Assembly: GCA_023807065.1 (NCBI GenBank)
Contig: JAJJLU010000470.1
Span: 1-39,454, forward strand
DNA from: Isotricha intestinalis
Lineage: Eukaryota > Ciliophora > Litostomatea > Vestibuliferida > Isotrichidae
Length of the DNA: 39,454 nucleotides
Direction of reading: 5' to 3'
Shown: one piece after another, positions 38,774 through 39,454 of the stretch
Layout of the letters: each line of letters starts with the position of its first letter
Position numbering within the stretch: position 1 is the stretch's first letter
Program-made: the position numbers and the translations under genes
Notes under the pieces: model-generated
Seen by the model: only the letters and a program-made list of their open reading frames with translations
Told to the model about the DNA's origin: nothing
The model's database searches: none

Positions 38774-39454
38774 TTATTTATCATATCTTGAATTAGCATT
38801 AATTTTATCACTTAATAGTTTTTCTTTTTTCATTTGAATTTTTAATAAAACTTCATCAATTTTTTTAATTAAATCTTTTTCCCTATTAAAATAATCTTGT
38901 TGATTTTGTTGTTCATAATTATCATAATTAGAAAAACTTTTATTATTAATATTATTACTATTTCCATTTTTAATATGTGTATTTAAATTATTATTAGGAT
39001 AAAAATCGATAGAAAAATTTTCCAAAGATAAAACACTTAAAATATATTCTTTTCTTCTTTGTTCAAATTCATTTTCTTCATTTGAAAAAAAATTTAATGA
39101 TATATTTCTTTTAATTTCATTTAAATCATTATTATTATAATTGTTAGAATATATTTTTGTTAATAATGAATCTCTGTTTTTTGTTATTTGGTCTATTAAT
39201 TTACTTTTTGATTCTAATTCATTTCTTAATTGATCTATTTCTTTTTGCATTATATATTTTTCATTTTGAATTGAACTATTTTTTCTTTTTAATTCTTCAT
39301 TTTCTTTTTTTACTTTTTCATATTGTATATTTAAAAATTCTAAATCTTTCATTTTATCTATTGTTTTTTCTTTATATTCTTCAAAATCTTCTTTTAATTT
39401 TAATATTCATAATTTAATCTTTCTATTTCCTTTCATATCATAATTTTTCATTAT
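38774..39454 (-). CDS. Coiled-coil protein, C-terminal part, cut by window edge
   Basis: The frame from ATG 39350-39352 down to TAA 38774-38776 gives 192 residues: a coiled coil (VKKENEELKRKNSSIQNEKY, EIDQLRNELESKSKLIDQI), an Asn-rich linker and a final charged helix (DLIKKIDEVLLKIQMKKEKL). The coding signal clearly continues upstream past that Met: KLKEDFEEYKEKTIDK is in frame, then a TGA appears at 39409-39411. In the adjacent frame the next stretch reads EIERLNYE, which completes the heptads, so a one-base loss near 39404-39406 and one extra base near 39429-39430 would restore a continuous coil. The Met at 39352 is therefore probably internal, and the N-terminus lies beyond the window. The protein family is unknown. 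Confidence 0.68.

Noticed and set aside
1..39454. tRNA, rRNA, CRISPR or transposase
   Set aside because: I looked for T-arm sequences outside coding regions, regular spaced repeats and transposase or reverse-transcriptase motifs, and found none that hold up by eye.

Overview
The window is an extremely AT-rich, gene-dense stretch of a eukaryotic (protist) nuclear genome, most simply read as the left end of a ciliate macronuclear chromosome. The first 22 bases are about three imperfect units of C3-5(T)AAT, with the C-rich strand running 5'->3' inward, as a telomere end should. The first gene begins about 210 bases further in. Genes use all three stops (TAA mostly, TAG at the kinase and GAF genes, TGA at the channel and LRR genes), and a 1,631-codon frame has no internal stop, so the code is standard. 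A standard code plus a CCCCAAT-like telomere would fit a litostome/trichostome (rumen-type) ciliate. That assignment rests on recalled knowledge, not on a search.

Layout. 232-631: PH-domain protein with the only intron I can show (28 bases). 1674-2450: CxxC zinc-site protein. 2751-5510 (-): protein with two p25-alpha/TPPP-like modules. 5535-7106: long gene-free stretch with a possible relic. 7107-9203: EF-hand/PH/kinase protein ordered like apicomplexan CDPK7. 9526-14421 (-): large TRP-like cation channel. 14661-15062 (-): small two-span membrane protein. 15261-16397 (-): RING plus two B-boxes. 16808-17044 (-): broken coiled-coil reading frame. 17162-19045 (-): LRR protein. 19117-19710: p24/emp24 cargo receptor. 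19928-22192: two cyclic-nucleotide-binding folds. 22333-23202: unknown. 23447-24298: MLH3-type MutL endonuclease domain without an ATPase half. 24454-24642 (-): small charged protein. 25662-26717 (-): unknown. 27060-28958 (-): tandem GAF protein. 29282-31138 and 31457-32800 (-): unknown disordered or charged proteins. 33694-34044: small acidic helical protein. 35177-36388: RING-H2 protein with an Asn tract. 36799-38382 (-): WH1/EVH1 protein. 38774-39454 (-): C-terminal part of a coiled-coil protein running off the right edge.

How the genes fit together. There is no operon. Both strands are mixed, intergenic gaps are mostly 70-400 bases (a few exceed 900), and starts sit behind A-rich leaders. 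Calcium, cyclic-nucleotide and lipid sensing recur (kinase, TRP channel, tandem CNBD, tandem GAF, PH, WH1), but this is a thematic impression rather than evidence of a pathway.

The most unexpected signal is not a gene. Within several genes on both strands, synonymous codons switch from A-ending in 5' or middle parts to T-ending in the 3' part. In the p24 gene isoleucine is 11 ATA:1 ATT up to residue 72 and 1 ATA:18 ATT afterwards. Other points worth a second look are the stand-alone MLH3 endonuclease domain, the double p25-like protein, and two probable consensus indels within 50 bases of the right edge.
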